From Prevotellaceae bacterium HUN156 (GTDB lineage Bacteria > Bacteroidota > Bacteroidia > Bacteroidales > Bacteroidaceae), in assembly GCA_900119285.1 (NCBI GenBank), contig FPIT01000004.1:124001-188000 (forward strand): 64,000 bases of DNA. The letters run 5' to 3'. The stretch's first letter is position 1. Each line of letters begins with the position of its first letter. The position numbers and the translations under genes are program-made. Positions 61,470-64,000 of this stretch are shown here, one piece after another. The notes beneath the pieces are model-generated. The model saw nothing but the letters and a program-made list of their open reading frames with translations. It was not told where the DNA came from and did no database searches.

Positions 61470-61934
61470 TTATGATGTTTGTGTCGTGAGTTGTTTTCTT
61501 AATGTCAGCACATTCTTGCCATCAACATAGTCGTACTGGATGGTATCCATCAGTTGGCGCACCAAGAAGATGCCCAGTCCGCCAATGGGGCGTTCGTCAA
61601 CAGAGAGCGTAGTGTCTGCCTCTTCCTTCTTCGTGGGGTCGAAGGGAGTGCCTGAGTCGCTGATGATAAACTGCAACCACTGGTCGGAGGCTGCCACATC
61701 GATGGTGACATCACCCTTGACGCCTTGTGGGTAGGCATAGTCCATTACGTTGACTACTGCCTCTTCGATGGCAAGATTCAGACTCATGGTCAGCGACATG
61801 TCGAGGCCAATGGTCTCAGCAATGGTGTCGATGAACTCGTTGAGCTGTGGGATGGTCTCAACATCATTAGGCAATGTCAGGCTGCGCTGCAGCTTGACAT
61901 CACCTAAATCGTGTTGAGTGTATGTTGCCATCAT
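61470..61934 (-). CDS. RsbW-like anti-sigma-factor/serine kinase
   Basis: 154 residues, HATPase_c_2 type. N box LNLAIEEAVVNVMDYAYPQG (about 54-73), G1 box FIISDSGTPFDP (about 93-104) and G2 box IGGLGIFLVRQLMD (about 117-130). Such proteins bind a sigma factor or phosphorylate a STAS partner. Overlapping or near starts MMATYT; either Met is possible. No cognate sigma factor is in the window, as is common in Bacteroidetes, where these pairs often control other outputs. Confidence 0.92.
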   Translation of the reverse strand: MMATYTQHDLGDVKLQRSLTLPNDVETIPQLNEFIDTIAETIGLDMSLTMSLNLAIEEAVVNVMDYAYPQGVKGDVTIDVAASDQWLQFIISDSGTPFDPTKKEEADTTLSVDERPIGGLGIFLVRQLMDTIQYDYVDGKNVLTLRKQLTTQTS

Positions 61935-61958
61935 CTTGATGTAATGAATGATGTGTCT

Positions 61959-62759
61959 TTATTTCTTGATGAGAGCCTTGCGAGCAGCGAGAATCTCGTC
62001 CTTCATATCATCGAACTGAGCCTTCAGCTCGTCAACAGAAGTAGCGTTGAGGTGCTCCAGTGGAGTGAGGGCCTCGGCAACGGGTGCAATCTCGGGGTCG
62101 TAGAGAGACAGACGGTTGGTAGCGTCGAGGATGAGGATGATACGGAAGGTTACGTTAGCAGCAGTCTCGTCAGTGAAGGTGCTGAGGAACTTGTCCTTGT
62201 TCTGGCTAACGATGTAGAGCTGCTCAACGAGAGCTGCAGAAGCAATCTGCCAGAAGTAGTTGATGCGAGCGTTCTTGTTCATGGCATCGTAGAGAGCCTG
62301 AGAGGTCTCGAAGATGCTACCAGTGTTGTCAAGAGCCTTGAAAGAAGGATCGTCGATGTCAGCAGCCAGCTTAGTGATGGCCTTTTCGTAATCCTCAACG
62401 GGCATCTCATAGAGAGCAGCAATGCGCTTGTCAACATTCAGAGCGCTGAGCACGCGATACTTCTCTGCGAGGGTGGTAGCCTCTTCAGCAACATTGGCAT
62501 TGAGCAGATAGGTTGGCTTCACCTGCTTCTCCTCCTTGGTGAGGGTGATGCCAGCGCTGGTCTCCTTTACGAAGGCGGGCTGCTCCATCTTGCTGAACTC
62601 AGAAGCGATACTGTCGAAGTGCATCTTGATGCTTGCCTCAATCTGCTCCTGTTCGAAACTCTTTACTGAGTCTGCCACTTCTGCGTTGTTGGCACTCTTG
62701 TTTCCTCCGCATGCTGCGAAAACGATGGCTGCTACAGCCAGAATAGATAATTTTTTCAT
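61959..62759 (-). CDS. Lipoprotein of unknown function
   Basis: 266 residues. Lipobox FAAC (Cys17) followed by GGNKSANNAEVADSV. Mostly helical and acidic, Ala/Leu/Glu-rich with no motif I recognise (EEATTLAEKYRVLSALNVDKRIAALY). 24 bases upstream of the RsbW-like gene, so possibly the first gene of that operon and its envelope input. Confidence 0.78.
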   Translation of the reverse strand: MKKLSILAVAAIVFAACGGNKSANNAEVADSVKSFEQEQIEASIKMHFDSIASEFSKMEQPAFVKETSAGITLTKEEKQVKPTYLLNANVAEEATTLAEKYRVLSALNVDKRIAALYEMPVEDYEKAITKLAADIDDPSFKALDNTGSIFETSQALYDAMNKNARINYFWQIASAALVEQLYIVSQNKDKFLSTFTDETAANVTFRIILILDATNRLSLYDPEIAPVAEALTPLEHLNATSVDELKAQFDDMKDEILAARKALIKK

Positions 62760-62801
62760 GTTTTAATTTTTTTGTTGTTTATTGATAATAGTATTATTTA
62801 T

Positions 62802-62837
62802 TTCAATGTTCAATGTTCAATCTTCAATGTTCAATGT
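62802..62837. repeat. Five-unit heptamer array overlapping the ABC-2 gene stop codon
   Basis: TCAATGT/TCAATCT units at 62803-62837. On the minus strand the permease ends Val-Arg-His-TGA, the TGA (62831-62833) being part of the ACATTGA array. Confidence 0.9.
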
Positions 62838-64000
62838 CTAACGTATCTTCCTGGGCAGTCGGTGAGCAATAGGATGATAGCTATGATGCTCATCAGGAGC
62901 AGGACAGAGAGATTATACCAGAGGGTCTTGATGGGGTAGGAACCCATGACCTTTACACTGGAATAGAACGGAGCACTACCACAATGACTGAAGGGCGTCA
63001 GGAAGATGAGTCCTGTGCGTGGCACTATGGTATTGTCAACAACGCTAACCATGCTATGCTGGTCGGCACCGATGACACAGTCTTCGAGCTTTAAGTTATA
63101 GTTGTCGCGCTTCAGCTGGAGCACGCCATCCTTTCCGATGCTGCGGATGAGACTGCTCATCTGAGCGTCAATCTGCAGGGCGGTCTTATTGCTGCGCTTG
63201 GCAAGCAGCTGCTCAGCATCCTGCATGTAGTTGTAGAGCGAGGTGTAAGAGTAGTCGCCCTCGTAGGCAGGCATCTGGCAGAACTCCGTGAGGCGAGGCA
63301 GATTGGTGCGTATCACCTCCAGATGGCTGGCATCTACGGGCTTGCCATTCTGCTGCTCGTCTTTCATGGTCTCCAACTGGCTCTGCAACTCGTAGAGGTA
63401 GCCCATGTTGAAGAACTGGTTTTCGTATTTCTGCTTGTCGAGCTCAAAGAAATTCTTCTCGTATTCGTTGTCTGTGAAAGAGGTGACAGCCAATGCCTCG
63501 TAAGCCCAGCGAGAGGGGATGAGGTTGCCAATAACAGGCACATTGCCCGTGGTGCTCTTAGGGGTGAGGTCTGAGAAGCTCACCACCAGTCCGCAGAGTA
63601 GTATCTGAGGAATGAGCAGCATAGGAATACTGATGTAGATGGCTACCACAGAGCTGAGACACTGGGAGAGCAATAGTCCTGTGAGATTGGCAAGGAAAGC
63701 TGTAGCAAACAGGATAATCCACCAAGACGCAAAGAGTCCGTGGATGCCCATCATGGTGTTGCCCACCAAGATAAACAGCAGGGTCTGAATGAGCGACAAG
63801 CCACCCATAAAGACTATCTTAGACCAGATGTAACTGCCATGAGAGAGGTGGAGGAAGCGCTCGCGCTTGAGTAGGGCGCGGTCTTTGATAATCTCCTCAG
63901 CACTGCCACTCATGCCAGTAAAGGTGGCCACGATGACTGCCATAAAGAAATAGCTGACAAGGTTCTTGTTGTCCATCACGCTATAGCCCTCAGCAGGGGC
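62831..64000 (-). CDS. ABC-2 type transporter, C-terminal membrane part (5' end outside window)
   Basis: At least 389 residues; the frame is open to the right edge (APAEGYSVMDNKN), so an apparent start near 63979 is not the true one. ABCG-like membrane domain: FFMAVIVATFTGMSGSAEEIIKDRALLKRER with the typical AEEIxxxRxxxxRE connecting-helix motif, about six membrane segments (SLIQTLLFILVGN, WWIILFATAFLANLTGLLL, ISIPMLLIPQILLCGLVVSF), a large periplasmic insert (about 180-330) and a last segment ending LLLTDCPGRYVRH. The ATP-binding part would lie to the right. Substrate unknown. Confidence 0.85.
   Translation of the reverse strand, partial: APAEGYSVMDNKNLVSYFFMAVIVATFTGMSGSAEEIIKDRALLKRERFLHLSHGSYIWSKIVFMGGLSLIQTLLFILVGNTMMGIHGLFASWWIILFATAFLANLTGLLLSQCLSSVVAIYISIPMLLIPQILLCGLVVSFSDLTPKSTTGNVPVIGNLIPSRWAYEALAVTSFTDNEYEKNFFELDKQKYENQFFNMGYLYELQSQLETMKDEQQNGKPVDASHLEVIRTNLPRLTEFCQMPAYEGDYSYTSLYNYMQDAEQLLAKRSNKTALQIDAQMSSLIRSIGKDGVLQLKRDNYNLKLEDCVIGADQHSMVSVVDNTIVPRTGLIFLTPFSHCGSAPFYSSVKVMGSYPIKTLWYNLSVLLLMSIIAIILLLTDCPGRYVRH

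Overview
The window looks like a chromosomal segment of a member of the Bacteroidales, most likely Prevotella in the broad sense. The evidence is: the Bacteroidetes -33/-7 promoter pair (TTG, 20 bases, TAnnTTTG) in front of many genes; a BlaI/BlaR1-TonB pair; secreted proteins ending in a Tyr-Asp-Leu-x-Gly / Tyr-Ile-x-Asn-Gly-Lys tail; a small 'smalltalk'-type ORF; and gene sets such as sppA-lpxK-PNP-thiL and GH57-GT-GH133. No integrase, transposase, phage gene, rRNA or CRISPR array was found.

Layout. 1-7.4 kb: a sugar-nucleotide epimerase (cut by the left edge) carrying a DUF559 nuclease-like insert, a TfoX_N protein, a secreted protein, then an operon of a radical-SAM DNA-repair-linked protein, a GH43 lipoprotein and a DUF4130-type protein, and tRNA-Phe. 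7.4-12.4 kb: sppA-lpxK-PNP-thiL operon. 12.6-14.6 kb: groES-groEL. 15-20.2 kb: a large secreted glycosidase-like protein, blaI-blaR1 and a small envelope protein. 20.4-26.9 kb: an AmgK/RapZ-like kinase and a MurU-like uridylyltransferase (predicted cell-wall sugar recycling) separated by a convergent CotH-family gene, then guaA. 27-32.4 kb: glycogen/alpha-glucan operon (debranching enzyme, glycosyltransferase, GH57) ending in an SGNH hydrolase. 32.5-38 kb: lipid-kinase-like gene, miaA, gapA, mscL, SulP transporter. 38.4-42.6 kb: an LRR-thioredoxin-M64 protease fusion and an MBG-repeat protein. 42.7-47.7 kb: porin, imelysin, di-heme oxidoreductase and a small membrane protein, probably an iron-related envelope operon. 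48.2-55.7 kb: a type I restriction-modification operon (hsdR, hsdM, four-helix-bundle gene, hsdS) joined to abiH. 55.7-58.1 kb: smalltalk ORF, orphan sugar-binding lipoprotein and a DUF2442-HTH/DUF4160 pair. 58.3-64 kb: rhodanese-metallo-beta-lactamase lipoprotein, hemerythrin-LuxR fusion, a response-regulator-like protein, STAS and RsbW-like proteins, a lipoprotein, and the end of an ABC-2 transporter.

The most unusual theme is a set of short repeat families that interact with reading frames. Arrays of (TGAACAT)n begin exactly at stop codons. A GC-rich hairpin element beginning T(G)AAGCCTACCCC supplies or abuts stop codons, and a diverged copy forms the junction of the DUF559 insert inside the epimerase. 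Stop-free or 3n-length arrays sit in frame inside lpxK, the AmgK-like gene, the MurU-like gene and hsdM. This, together with the type I R-M/four-helix-bundle/AbiH operon and the hemerythrin-LuxR/partner-switch cluster, is where I would look for undescribed biology. All family names rest on reading the translated sequence; no database search was run.
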